Shown one piece after another: positions 14,749-21,644 of a stretch of 21,644 nucleotides of DNA. The notes below the pieces were generated by a model, which saw nothing but the letters and a program-made list of their open reading frames with translations, searched no databases and was not told where the DNA came from. A program made the translations under genes and the position numbers. Source of the stretch: CAZQYC01 sp043746555 (GTDB lineage Bacteria; Pseudomonadota; Gammaproteobacteria; Steroidobacterales; Steroidobacteraceae). The stretch is from NCBI GenBank assembly GCA_043746555.1, contig JAYTQU010000174.1, forward strand, positions 1 to 21,644, written 5' to 3'. Positions within the stretch are counted from its first letter, which is position 1. Every line of letters starts with the position of its first letter.

Positions 14749-15150
14749 TCATTCGACATGGGGCAAGTGCTGTTCATCGTCTGAAACCCAATCTTGGCGT
14801 GACGCCCAATGATAATGGGCACTTGGCTTTTCCGCTGGCTCCTGATCGAGCGAGCCCGCAGGCACAATGAACTCGCGACCGCTTCGGGTAGCATGAGGCA
14901 ATGGAGAACCGCAACGTGAACAGAAAGTCGTCGCAAAGCTCCGCGCCTCCGGCAAATCATAGCGAACTAGACACTCTTGGCCGCGAATCCAACGAATCTG
15001 CTCCGGCAAAACAACAATGTTGGATGCTCGACCAGCTCCGGTCGACTTCCGACAACGCGAGCAATAGCAGTGTACAAAGCGAAGAAAAGGCGGCACCACC
15101 TCGTAGACGATGCTACGACATAGGCAACTACCTGTCAGCGAGTTTTTCAT
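14749..15150 (-). CDS. GFA / CENP-V-fold zinc protein (second copy)
   Basis: A 133-residue protein with the cysteine layout Cys9/Cys11 (GSCLC), Cys28/Cys30/Cys33 (CYCSRC) and Cys77/Cys80 (CSRCG), the same spacing as the copy at 11614 in the first two groups. Identity elsewhere is low, so these are distant paralogues, not a recent duplication. GGAG at 15157-15160, five bases before the ATG at 15150, supports that start over the more upstream one at 15180. The substrate is unknown. It converges with the YaiI gene across a 132-base gap (14617-14748) in which I see no clear terminator or other feature. Confidence 0.85.
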   Translation of the reverse strand: MKNSLTGSCLCRSIVYEVVPPFLRFVHCYCSRCRKSTGAGRASNIVVLPEQIRWIRGQECLVRYDLPEARSFATTFCSRCGSPLPHATRSGREFIVPAGSLDQEPAEKPSAHYHWASRQDWVSDDEQHLPHVE

Positions 15151-15350
15151 TTCATCTCCACAGACTATGAGTGTCGCCACGCAGTGATCTTACATTGGAC
15201 TGCATGCGTCGCTCTGCGAGCGTTCGTCAGTTGTTCATGTGGTCGAAGACATCTTTTGATTCCCAGTAAATTCCCAAGACTCGAACCTGTGATGACGTAT
15301 TCCAAACGCCTATAACGTCGAGTTTGAGTGTCCAGCTTCGGAAGTTTCGA

Positions 15351-15368
15351 GCAAGCGAGTTGGCTTGC
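15351..15368. other. Isolated perfect hairpin in the 15151-15405 gap
   Basis: GCAAGC (15351-15356) pairs with GCTTGC (15363-15368) across a 6-nt loop, about 38 bases beyond the stop of the minus-strand unknown gene. It lacks a T-tract on either side, so termination is doubtful. I see nothing else I can name in this 255-base gap. Confidence 0.25.
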
Positions 15369-15405
15369 CCCTACCCGGTAGAGGTGAGCGCGAGCGTCAG
15401 TCGAA

Positions 15406-16224
15406 TCACTGCCCCGCCGTCGACGATGTCATCGACACGGTATGCGCATTCGATATTGTTGTTTGGGATGTCGATAACTGCGCTGCGGCAACGGCAGGTA
15501 ATACGTGATCGGATGCGCTAGGCTCCACGACGCTCGCCCCATATTGAAGTACGAGTCGTGCGAGATGCGGTTCGGCGCTCCAGTGAACGAAATCCACGCA
15601 CACTGCTTTGTGGGCATCGTCTTCTGCGTGTTCGGCGGGTGATCCGATAAATTTTCCGCCGCCGATATCTTGTTCGAAATTGGCGGCCGCTTGGTCCCAT
15701 GCGGTGGTTGCAGTGGCCGGCTTCGCAAACAATTCGACTTTGCGAACTTGCATCACGGTGGGAATGGCACCGCATAAAGCGAAGTGTTGTGCGTTTTGTT
15801 CCGTGCAAGCACTTCCTGCGGAACAAGGCGGCGCGTAAATCACAGCTTCACTGGTCGTAACCGGTGCAACGATCGGCGCGGCGACCACAGGCGTGGACGA
15901 AATTGTAGGCGCGTCGCGCATCGCGGCTATTCGTTCGGTGGTCGATGCGAGCAATTGCAATTTTGCGTTCAACTCGTCGCGCATGCTACGGATGTCTTCC
16001 GACGCGTGTTCCTGGCGCAGCTCGCCATAGAGATAACCGCCGACGCCCGATCCTGCCATGAGGGCAACGATAGCTATCACCGATCGCATGGATACGCCGC
16101 CGCGTTTGGGTCGCACGTCTTGTTTGTTCCTGGAACGCAGCGCCGTGACAATCTGAAACAGCGCCGTAAACATGGTCGCCGTCGCACCTATCATCGCCGC
16201 TACCACTGTTTCGGAGAACTGCAT
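15406..16224 (-). CDS. Unrecognised membrane-anchored protein
   Basis: I do not recognise a named family. From the ATG at 16224 the protein has 272 residues. It begins MQFSETVVAAMIGATATMFTAL, a first hydrophobic helix, then a basic loop (RSRNKQDVRPKRGG) and a second helix (VIAIVALMAGSGVGGYLYG). A short charged helix follows, rich in Glu and Arg, then a Pro/Ala/Val linker (around 110-135), then a Cys-containing globular part (CSAGSACTEQNAQHFALCG, AVCVDFVHW) and a Ser/Thr-rich tail. The layout suggests an N-terminal hairpin in the inner membrane with a large periplasmic domain; the four clustered Cys could form disulfides. The frame is open to 16281, but the hydrophobic start fits 16224 better. 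It stands alone between a GFA gene and ddl. Confidence 0.7.
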   Translation of the reverse strand: MQFSETVVAAMIGATATMFTALFQIVTALRSRNKQDVRPKRGGVSMRSVIAIVALMAGSGVGGYLYGELRQEHASEDIRSMRDELNAKLQLLASTTERIAAMRDAPTISSTPVVAAPIVAPVTTSEAVIYAPPCSAGSACTEQNAQHFALCGAIPTVMQVRKVELFAKPATATTAWDQAAANFEQDIGGGKFIGSPAEHAEDDAHKAVCVDFVHWSAEPHLARLVLQYGASVVEPSASDHVLPAVAAAQLSTSQTTISNAHTVSMTSSTAGQ

Positions 16225-16376
16225 CGCCGGCTCGCATCCACTATTTGTAGCGACGAACTCTAATCCTGTGACGCACTTCACTCTGCTACGGAGTTGGCAG
16301 TTTTCTCAACTTGTCGCACGGCAACAGGCCCAATCGCGCGCGCCGGGCGGCAAGGACGCCCCTCTTATTCAGGCAA

Positions 16377-16392
16377 CGCCGCCTTGGCGGCG
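16377..16392 (-). terminator. Hairpin just after ddl, weak terminator candidate
   Basis: CGCCGC and GCGGCG pair with a 4-nt loop (16377-16392), immediately beyond the ddl stop. On the minus strand it is followed by TTGCCTG, not a real T-tract, so it may stabilise the 3' end or pause polymerase more than terminate. Confidence 0.35.
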
Positions 16393-16395
16393 GCT

Positions 16396-17487
16396 CTATG
16401 TTGCAAAGCTTTGCCGCAGATGCGCTTTGCGTTCATGTCGTCGCATCGCAATCTCAATCAGCTGCGTAATAAGCTGTGTCTGCGTCGTTCCGGTCGCTTG
16501 CCACAGTTTTGGATACATCGAAATGGCGGTAAAGCCCGGCAGTGTGTTGATCTCGTTGACCAGCAAACACCCGCGTTTGCTTATGAAGAAATCCACTCGC
16601 GCAAGGCCATTGCACTCCAATACTTGAAAGGTGCGAATCGCGAGCTGCTGCACTCTCTTAGTGGTGGCGCGATCCAGATCCGCGGGAACTTTGAGCGTTG
16701 CGCCCTGCTCATCCACATACTTCGCATCGTAGGAATAGAACCCATCGGCGTGTTGCACAACAATCTCGCCGGGCAGCGACGCAGTCGGCGCATCGTCCCC
16801 TAGAACCGAACATTCGATCTCGCGACCGACGATGGCTGCTTCGGCAATTACTTTCACGTCGTATTCAAACGCATACTCCAACGCGGCGCGTAACTCCCGA
16901 CGCGAAGCGACGCGCCGAATTCCCACCGACGAGCCGAGATTAGCGGGCTTGGTGAATAACGGAAACTTAAGCTTCGCTACCTTGCGACTCACGACTGCCG
17001 GGATCTTGTCGTAATCCGCGCGCCGCACCACCAGATACTTCGCGACGGGAATTTTGGCGGCGACCAATAGACGCTTCATTACGTCCTTGTCCATGCCAAT
17101 CGCCGAGCCCAACACGCCCGCGCCGACATAGGGAATGCCCGCCAATTCGAGCAGGCCTTGAATCGCACCATCTTCTCCGAGCGGCCCGTGCAGTACTGGA
17201 AACACTACATCGAACCGAGCAGCGCTATCGGCCGATGCGATTGGAAATGGCGCGAGCGCGACCGCCATCCCGTCATTGATTTTCACGAGCCGCGGATCGC
17301 GCGAACTTGTCAGCAACGCCGACTCCGATTGGGTTAGCCAGCGCCCACTCTTGTCGATACCGACCAGCACAGGCTCAAACTTGGTTCTATCCAACGCTTC
17401 CGCGACATTGCGTGCCGACAGAATCGAGATTTCGTGTTCAGCGGAACGACCGCCAAAGAGGATTCCTATGCGAAGTTTGCGAGTCAT
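16396..17487 (-). CDS. ddl: D-alanine--D-alanine ligase
   Basis: Ddl makes the D-Ala-D-Ala dipeptide for peptidoglycan precursors with ATP in the cytosol. The 363-residue protein opens RKLRIGILFGGRSAEHEIS. It then has FPVLHGPLGEDGAIQGLLEL and IPYVGAGVLGSAIGMDKDVMK, the ATP-grasp segment FTKPANLGSSVGI, the EIECSVLGD block, and the closing metal-binding LVNEINTLPGFTAISMYPKLW with the ligating Glu and Asn. The length fits the DdlA-type subgroup better than the shorter DdlB. It is not within a mur/fts cluster, which also suits DdlA. It is divergent from the N-acyltransferase gene. Confidence 0.94.
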   Translation of the reverse strand: MTRKLRIGILFGGRSAEHEISILSARNVAEALDRTKFEPVLVGIDKSGRWLTQSESALLTSSRDPRLVKINDGMAVALAPFPIASADSAARFDVVFPVLHGPLGEDGAIQGLLELAGIPYVGAGVLGSAIGMDKDVMKRLLVAAKIPVAKYLVVRRADYDKIPAVVSRKVAKLKFPLFTKPANLGSSVGIRRVASRRELRAALEYAFEYDVKVIAEAAIVGREIECSVLGDDAPTASLPGEIVVQHADGFYSYDAKYVDEQGATLKVPADLDRATTKRVQQLAIRTFQVLECNGLARVDFFISKRGCLLVNEINTLPGFTAISMYPKLWQATGTTQTQLITQLIEIAMRRHERKAHLRQSFAT

Positions 17488-17572
17488 CGTTCGTGTCCAG
17501 ATTCCAACGATCGATCGAATGCCGGTTTCAAGTATTACCGCGTCTCAGTAGTACCAGTGCCCAGCATTAAGG

Positions 17573-17613
17573 GTGTCCAACCGCGAATGACGCTATCACA
17601 GATAAGGGGACAC
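17573..17613. repeat. GTGTCC/GGACAC inverted repeat upstream of the acyltransferase gene
   Basis: GTGTCC (17573-17578) and GGACAC (17608-17613) form a 6-bp inverted repeat about 29 bases apart. The right copy lies in ATAAGGGGACACAATAATTC, a string that resembles sequences I associate with REP elements of RAYT-type transposases in Gammaproteobacteria. No transposase gene is present. It could equally be a regulator site between divergent ddl and the acyltransferase gene. Confidence 0.35.
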
Positions 17614-17642
17614 AATAATTCCCAATAATGGAGGATTCTGGC

Positions 17643-18596
17643 ATGCACTCGCTCATCGCTCCGGTCGGCAAAGAGTTGTTGATGCGCGAACTGAACGCCG
17701 AGTCGTTTGTGCGCGTCACTCACAAAGCTCGCAAGCACATCTATATTGTCGACGGCAACACCGCGCCGCACACGATGAGAGAGATCGGCAGACTCCGCGA
17801 GGAAACATTTCGTCGCGCCGGCGGCGGCACGGGATTATCTTGCGACCTCGACGAGTTCGATGCGGGCGAACATTGCTATTCGCAAATGATCGTTTGGGAC
17901 CCGGAAGACTTGGAGATCGTAGGCGGCTATCGTTTCATTCGGGGCGATGAGGTTCCACTGATCGAGAATGGCGAGCCACGCTTAGCCACCCACGAGCTGC
18001 TCGACTATTCGCCCGCATTTATTCGCGACTATCTTCCCCACACCATCGAACTCGGTCGCTCGTTTGTGCAGCCGCGTTATCAGCCGAATCAACACAGTCG
18101 CAAGGGGCTTTTCTCTCTCGATAACCTCTGGGACGGACTCGGGGCAATCATCGTGGACAATCCCGACATTCGATATTTGTTCGGCAAAGTGACTATGTAT
18201 CCGCAGTTCGATCGCCTCGCGCGCGACCTCATCCTTTACTTTATGCAGCGTTATTTCCCCGATGACGAGCAATTGGTCGTCGCAAAAACTCGACTTCCCT
18301 TTTGGACCGATGCGAGCACGTTGACCGAACCCTTTGCGGGCCTAACCGACTACGAATCTGCGTTGCCGGCGCTCAACAACCAAGTTCGCGCGCGCGGCGA
18401 AAACATACCGCCGCTGATCAATGCCTACATGAGTCTCTCGTCTACGATGAAAACCTTCGGCACCGCGCGCAACAGCGCGTTCGGCGATGTCGAAGAAACC
18501 GGCATCATGATCGTCATCGACGATGTGTATGCTGCCAAATTGGCGCGACATGTCGACACCTATACGCCGGTTTCACAGCAGCGCACCGCGGCATAA
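17643..18596 (+). CDS. GNAT-type N-acyltransferase, OlsB/GlsB-like
   Basis: A 317-residue protein of the hemolysin-like/OlsB acyltransferase family (GNAT fold), whose members put a 3-hydroxyacyl chain from ACP onto an amino acid such as ornithine or glycine to make aminolipids. Landmarks are IGRLREETFRRAGGGTG, then DEFDAGEHCYSQMIVWDPED with IVGGYRF, then HTIELGRSFVQPRYQ, LDNLWDGLGAII, and YLFGKVTMYPQFDRLARDLI. The ELGRSFV block is the strongest hint. No olsA/plsC partner adjoins it, so the acceptor is unknown. GGAGG at 17630-17634 with an 8-base gap selects the ATG at 17643; an ATG at 17628 overlaps that site and is rejected. An inverted repeat lies just upstream. Confidence 0.75.
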   Translation: MHSLIAPVGKELLMRELNAESFVRVTHKARKHIYIVDGNTAPHTMREIGRLREETFRRAGGGTGLSCDLDEFDAGEHCYSQMIVWDPEDLEIVGGYRFIRGDEVPLIENGEPRLATHELLDYSPAFIRDYLPHTIELGRSFVQPRYQPNQHSRKGLFSLDNLWDGLGAIIVDNPDIRYLFGKVTMYPQFDRLARDLILYFMQRYFPDDEQLVVAKTRLPFWTDASTLTEPFAGLTDYESALPALNNQVRARGENIPPLINAYMSLSSTMKTFGTARNSAFGDVEETGIMIVIDDVYAAKLARHVDTYTPVSQQRTAA

Positions 18597-18636
18597 CGAT
18601 CGACGGCGTGCGCGACGACTGCGTCGAAACGATGAT

Positions 18637-19314
18637 CTATTTCGAGGCAATAAGTTTCTTTCCCGTAAACGGGTTGTAGTCGTAGTTGCCGGGAAAGTGT
18701 TCGCCGCTATCGGTGTCGATCTTGGGTGGCAATAGCGACCCGAGCGGCAATCTAAAAGGAAATTCCTTCGCGCCCATCTTCACAACAATGCGACCCTTAG
18801 CCTTGGGATCGACCAGATGCTTTCCTTCCGCGTCCTTGCCCTTGAATGCTATGAAGTGCATGCCTTGACCCATCGCTCCCATCATGTTGGCAAGCAGCGG
18901 CTTCATCATCTGAATAAAATTTCGCGCGCCCGGCGACAGGTCGCCCTCCGGTATCGGACTCAACGATGTTTTTCCGATGACTAGCGTGGTCTCTTTCTCT
19001 AATTCCTCTTTTGAAATCGACGACATGACTCCCAACGTACCGATCGTTCCTTGCAACGCCGCGACGAGGATGTAATCGTCAACTGCCGCAACCAGATCTT
19101 GTTGTTGTTTGGGCGTCAATGCGCTCTTGCGCAGACTCTCCACCCAATAATCGCTGGGAATCCACCACACCAAATCCAGCCCTTGCGATGCTTGTCTCGT
19201 GATCTGAGTTTCGCGCACTAGCGCCTGCAAATCGATATCCTGCGCTTGGGCCTTCGGTACTTCCGCAAACGAAATTCCCGCCAGAGCCACCAGCAACCAA
19301 CACCATGCTTTCAT
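18637..19314 (-). CDS. Unrecognised secreted protein with FPGNYDYNPFTGKKL tail
   Basis: I do not recognise the family. The 225-residue protein starts MKAWCWLLVALAGISFAEVP with KAQAQD after it, a classical signal peptide with cleavage probably near AQA-QD. The mature part is helix-rich at first (QALVRETQITRQASQGLDL, then SLRKSALTPKQQQDLVAAVDDY), carries a Met/Gly-rich stretch (MMKPLLANMMGAMGQGM), and ends with PKIDTDSGEHFPGNYDYN and PFTGKKL, a tail whose pattern I have seen at the ends of unrelated secreted proteins. Its ATG overlaps the stop of the upstream thioesterase gene (ATGA), so the two are translated together. A periplasmic role is inferred. Confidence 0.7.
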   Translation of the reverse strand: MKAWCWLLVALAGISFAEVPKAQAQDIDLQALVRETQITRQASQGLDLVWWIPSDYWVESLRKSALTPKQQQDLVAAVDDYILVAALQGTIGTLGVMSSISKEELEKETTLVIGKTSLSPIPEGDLSPGARNFIQMMKPLLANMMGAMGQGMHFIAFKGKDAEGKHLVDPKAKGRIVVKMGAKEFPFRLPLGSLLPPKIDTDSGEHFPGNYDYNPFTGKKLIASK

Positions 19315-19778
19315 TTTTTCTCTCCGTCGATTGACTGTAATTTTAGGTATCCCGCGTGATCGATTTGCGCGTCCGGCGCGCCGCGAGTGAGCGCATCGCG
19401 AATATTACCCGCAATGACTGTCTTTTTAAGTTCTTTTGGATTGACATTAACATACACCGTTTCAATCGTGGCCGTGACGGCTTCGCTTCCGGCGATCCGA
19501 AACTCGGCGACTAGCGTAAAAGAAGTATTGCCGATGTGCTTGGTGCTGACCGCGATTTCGAGAACCTCGTCGAAGCGCGCCGACGCACGCCACTCTGTGG
19601 TTTGCTTAACCACTTGAAAGTCGAAGTCGACGAACATCCCGGACTGATTGAGCCCAAGCGCGCGAATGTATTCGCCGACCGCTAGATCGACGTACTCGCC
19701 ATAGCGCGCGTTAAACACGACCTTTTGCGCGTCGCATTCGCTGTAACGAACACGTAGGTAGTATCGAAATGGCTTCAT
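19311..19778 (-). CDS. Acyl-CoA thioesterase, 4HBT hot-dog fold (YbgC-like)
   Basis: A 155-residue hot-dog thioesterase that would hydrolyse acyl-CoA or acyl-ACP thioesters. The opening MKPFRYYLRVRYSECDAQKV followed by VFNARYGEYVDLAVGEYI is the YbgC/4-hydroxybenzoyl-CoA-type active-site region, with the Asp of ECDAQ as the likely catalytic acid. KQTTEWRASARFDEVLEIAV is the next conserved strand pair. The frame is open to 19847, but homology begins at the ATG at 19778. An AGGAG lies too far upstream (15 bases) to be its usual Shine-Dalgarno, so initiation may be weak. It overlaps the next gene by an ATGA. It is divergent from the SDR gene across 219 bases in which I see no clear promoter. Confidence 0.82.
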   Translation of the reverse strand: MKPFRYYLRVRYSECDAQKVVFNARYGEYVDLAVGEYIRALGLNQSGMFVDFDFQVVKQTTEWRASARFDEVLEIAVSTKHIGNTSFTLVAEFRIAGSEAVTATIETVYVNVNPKELKKTVIAGNIRDALTRGAPDAQIDHAGYLKLQSIDGEKK

Positions 19779-19997
19779 AGAGATGACGTTTCGCTCCTTG
19801 GAAAACCGAGCAACCAGGATAACGCTCGCATCGCTTGCCGCCAACAAAAATGTCGCTAAGAATGTCGCACGACGCCGAGCACACGACTACAATCGCGGCC
19901 CGAATGAAAGAACATGAGGCGTTGAGAGCATGTGAACGATACGCTTCCGATCCCAGTCTCATGCGCGAAGTCTCATGCCCATCTACGAGGAATTCAA

Positions 19998-20783
19998 ATG
20001 AAACGTCTCGAAGGAAAATCCGCCATCGTCACCGGCGCCGCCAGCGGCATCGGTCGCGCCACCTCGATTCTTTTTGCGCAACACGGCGCTAAGGTCGTAT
20101 GTGTCGATCGCGCTGCCGAAGTCGAAGCCACGGCAGACACCATTCGCAAAGCCGGTGGCCGCGCTATCGCTTTGAACAAAGACGTGTCGAATGAAGCCGA
20201 TGTGAGCGCCTTTGTCGACGCTGCGGTTAAGGAGCACGGTGGACTCGATGTCTGCTACGCCAACGCCGGCATCAGCGGCGGCCTGCCGAACATGGATGAA
20301 CTCACGATCGAAGATTGGCATCGCGTTCTCAATGTGAACCTAATCGGCGCATTTCTCACCGTGAAGCATGCATCGCGCATCATGGTCAAAGCCAAGAAGG
20401 GTTCGATCATCTGTACCGCGTCGGTCGCGGGTATTCGCTCCGGCGCCGGTGGCATTACCTATAGCGCTAGCAAAGCGGGTGTGATTTCGTTAGTACAAAC
20501 CATTGCCAATCAGTTGGGCGGCACCGGTGTGCGTATCAACGCCATCTGTCCGGGCCTTATCGAAACCGGCATGACTAAGCCATTGTTCGATCGCGCGCGC
20601 GAGCGCGGCAGCGAGCACAAGATTGGGCAATTGAATCCGTTGCGTCGTTATGGACGCCCGGAAGAAATTGCCAGCGCCGCGTTGTTCTTGGCATCGGATG
20701 ATTCCTCGTATGTGAATGGCATTGCGCTGCCGGTCGACGGTGGCTTGACCAGTTCGCTGCCGGTTGTTCCGCCGAAGATGTAA
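19998..20783 (+). CDS. SDR-family NAD(P)-dependent oxidoreductase
   Basis: A 261-residue classical short-chain dehydrogenase. It has TGAASGIG (residues 12-19) for cofactor binding, a downstream acidic VCVDRA that favours NAD(H) over NADP(H), YANAGISGG, and the catalytic Tyr155 and Lys159 in YSASKAG. PGLIETGMT and the closing YVNGIALPVDGGLTSS are standard. The substrate cannot be read from sequence; relatives act on steroids, sugars, 3-hydroxyacyl compounds or alcohols. GAGG at 19987-19990 with a 7-base gap supports the ATG at 19998 over an ATG-like extension from 19932. It is clearly different from the pteridine reductase at the start of the window, which has the Arg variant loop. Confidence 0.88.
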   Translation: MKRLEGKSAIVTGAASGIGRATSILFAQHGAKVVCVDRAAEVEATADTIRKAGGRAIALNKDVSNEADVSAFVDAAVKEHGGLDVCYANAGISGGLPNMDELTIEDWHRVLNVNLIGAFLTVKHASRIMVKAKKGSIICTASVAGIRSGAGGITYSASKAGVISLVQTIANQLGGTGVRINAICPGLIETGMTKPLFDRARERGSEHKIGQLNPLRRYGRPEEIASAALFLASDDSSYVNGIALPVDGGLTSSLPVVPPKM

Positions 20784-20821
20784 CGCCGGGCGCCGGGCGC
20801 CGGACTGCCGCAATAACTGCC

Positions 20822-21644
20822 CTAACCGTCCAACAACTGTCGGATGCGTTGCAACAGATCCGCCAATCGATAGGGCTTTTCCAAACGCCGCGCATAAAGC
20901 TCGGCGTCGATCAACTCGGAATTTCGTTCGGCACTAAAACCGCTGGCAAGCTGAATCTTGACGCGCGGATAGCGCTCCTTCACTTGTGCCGCCAATTGAT
21001 AGCCGTCCATCCGCGGTAAAATAATATCGCTGAGCAGCAAATCGACCGGCGTCGTCGCTAAAATTGCGAGCGCGCGCTCGGCATCGCTAGCGCCCAGGAC
21101 GCGATAGCCTTGCAAGGTCAGCGTTTCGACGGAGAGTTCCCGCAACGTCACCTCATCGTCAACGACTAGGATAGTCTCGCCGCGCGACAAGGAATGCTCG
21201 CTTGCCCGCGTTGAGCTGTCTGCCGCCGCTTGCGCGACAATGTGACGTGGAAAATAGAGAATGATCGTGCTGCCGCGACCGAGCTCGGATTCCACTTTGA
21301 TTGCGCCGTTACTCCGTTGAACGAAACCGTACACCTGCGACAAGCCAAGCCCCGTGCCTTGCTCGCCCTTGGTGGAGAAGAACGGCTCGAACATGCGTCG
21401 TTGCGTATTCTCGCCCATACCGACACCGGTGTCGGCAACGCTTAAAGACACACACTCACCCGGCGCCAATCCCAGTGTCGCCGCACTCGCCGCATCCAAC
21501 GATTCGTTGCGTGTCCTTAAACTCAGCCGTCCACCGTCCGGCATCGCATGTTTCGAGTTGATGCTCAAGTTGATAATCGCGTCTTCTAGTTCCCCGGCGT
21601 CGACGTACGCCGGCCACAGCTCATCCGCCAAATCGAATTCGACA
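20822..21644 (-). CDS. Hybrid sensor histidine kinase, C-terminal part (partial)
   Basis: The frame is open to the window edge, so the N-terminal sensor and the phospho-His region lie outside. The visible part begins EFDLADELWPAYVD, then the HATPase N-box NLSINSKHAM, the G1 box ADTGVGM, FEPFFSTK, and the G2 box GTGLGLSQVYGF. After a short linker a receiver domain follows: ILVVDDE, the phospho-acceptor Asp in LLLSDIILPRMDGYQL, a Ser in the QLASGFSAE switch position, and the conserved Lys in LEKPYRLADLLQRIR. This is a HisKA/HATPase plus REC hybrid kinase. The apparent M at 21631 is a TTG within the frame and not a start. The signal sensed cannot be told. Confidence 0.92.
   Translation of the reverse strand, partial: VEFDLADELWPAYVDAGELEDAIINLSINSKHAMPDGGRLSLRTRNESLDAASAATLGLAPGECVSLSVADTGVGMGENTQRRMFEPFFSTKGEQGTGLGLSQVYGFVQRSNGAIKVESELGRGSTIILYFPRHIVAQAAADSSTRASEHSLSRGETILVVDDEVTLRELSVETLTLQGYRVLGASDAERALAILATTPVDLLLSDIILPRMDGYQLAAQVKERYPRVKIQLASGFSAERNSELIDAELYARRLEKPYRLADLLQRIRQLLDG

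Noticed and set aside
15784..16263. 159-codon plus-strand frame opposite the unknown membrane protein
   Set aside because: The translation is Arg/His-rich with no structure, while the minus frame has two clean membrane helices.
17628..17642. Upstream ATG start for the acyltransferase
   Set aside because: It overlaps the GGAGG that serves the ATG at 17643 and has no ribosome-binding site of its own.
1..21644. CRISPR array, tRNA, rRNA, prophage, IS element or defence system
   Set aside because: I saw no evenly spaced identical repeats with unique spacers, no cloverleaf or rRNA sequence, and no transposase, integrase or known defence domains.

Overview
The window looks like chromosomal DNA of a gammaproteobacterium, possibly near Xanthomonadales or related lineages. 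The evidence is the conserved block tsaD / rpsU-yqeY-dnaG-rpoD next to folB-folK and a pteridine reductase, plus proteins that resemble gammaproteobacterial versions (a KgtP-type permease, a YaiI-type protein, and a DnaG whose zinc ligands sit at the E. coli positions). The lineage is an inference from gene order and protein resemblance, not from a search.

Region 1 (1-7540) is a housekeeping block. A pteridine reductase gene (folM-like, +) converges on the minus-strand run tsaD-folB-folK, so folate-pterin genes sit beside the tRNA t6A-modification gene. Divergent from tsaD is the macromolecular-synthesis operon rpsU-yqeY-dnaG-rpoD, covering translation, replication priming and the housekeeping sigma factor. 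rpoD begins with TTG and is followed by a strong intrinsic terminator.

Region 2 (7541-13317) holds an acyl-lipid desaturase, an MFS transporter convergent with it, a small secreted c-type cytochrome, a DUF4136-type lipoprotein, and a GFA-fold zinc protein whose stop overlaps the start of a KgtP-like dicarboxylate permease.

Region 3 (13318-15180) contains a type II lumazine synthase gene (ribH2-like, -) with a clear FMN riboswitch in its leader. Divergent from it is a YaiI/DUF188 gene broken by one in-frame TGA. A second GFA-type gene follows.

Region 4 (15181-21644) holds an unrecognised membrane-anchored protein, a D-Ala-D-Ala ligase, an OlsB/GlsB-like N-acyltransferase, a thioesterase overlapping an unknown secreted-protein gene, an SDR oxidoreductase, and the 3' part of a hybrid sensor histidine kinase that runs off the window.

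I see no CRISPR array, phage, insertion sequence, rRNA, tRNA or defence island. The least explained signals are a family of three intergenic elements built from 8-bp GTGA-type units, the single-stop YaiI gene, a 58-codon ORF with a perfect Shine-Dalgarno that ends across the rpsU start, and the odd start of the cytochrome gene. The riboswitch is a known class.
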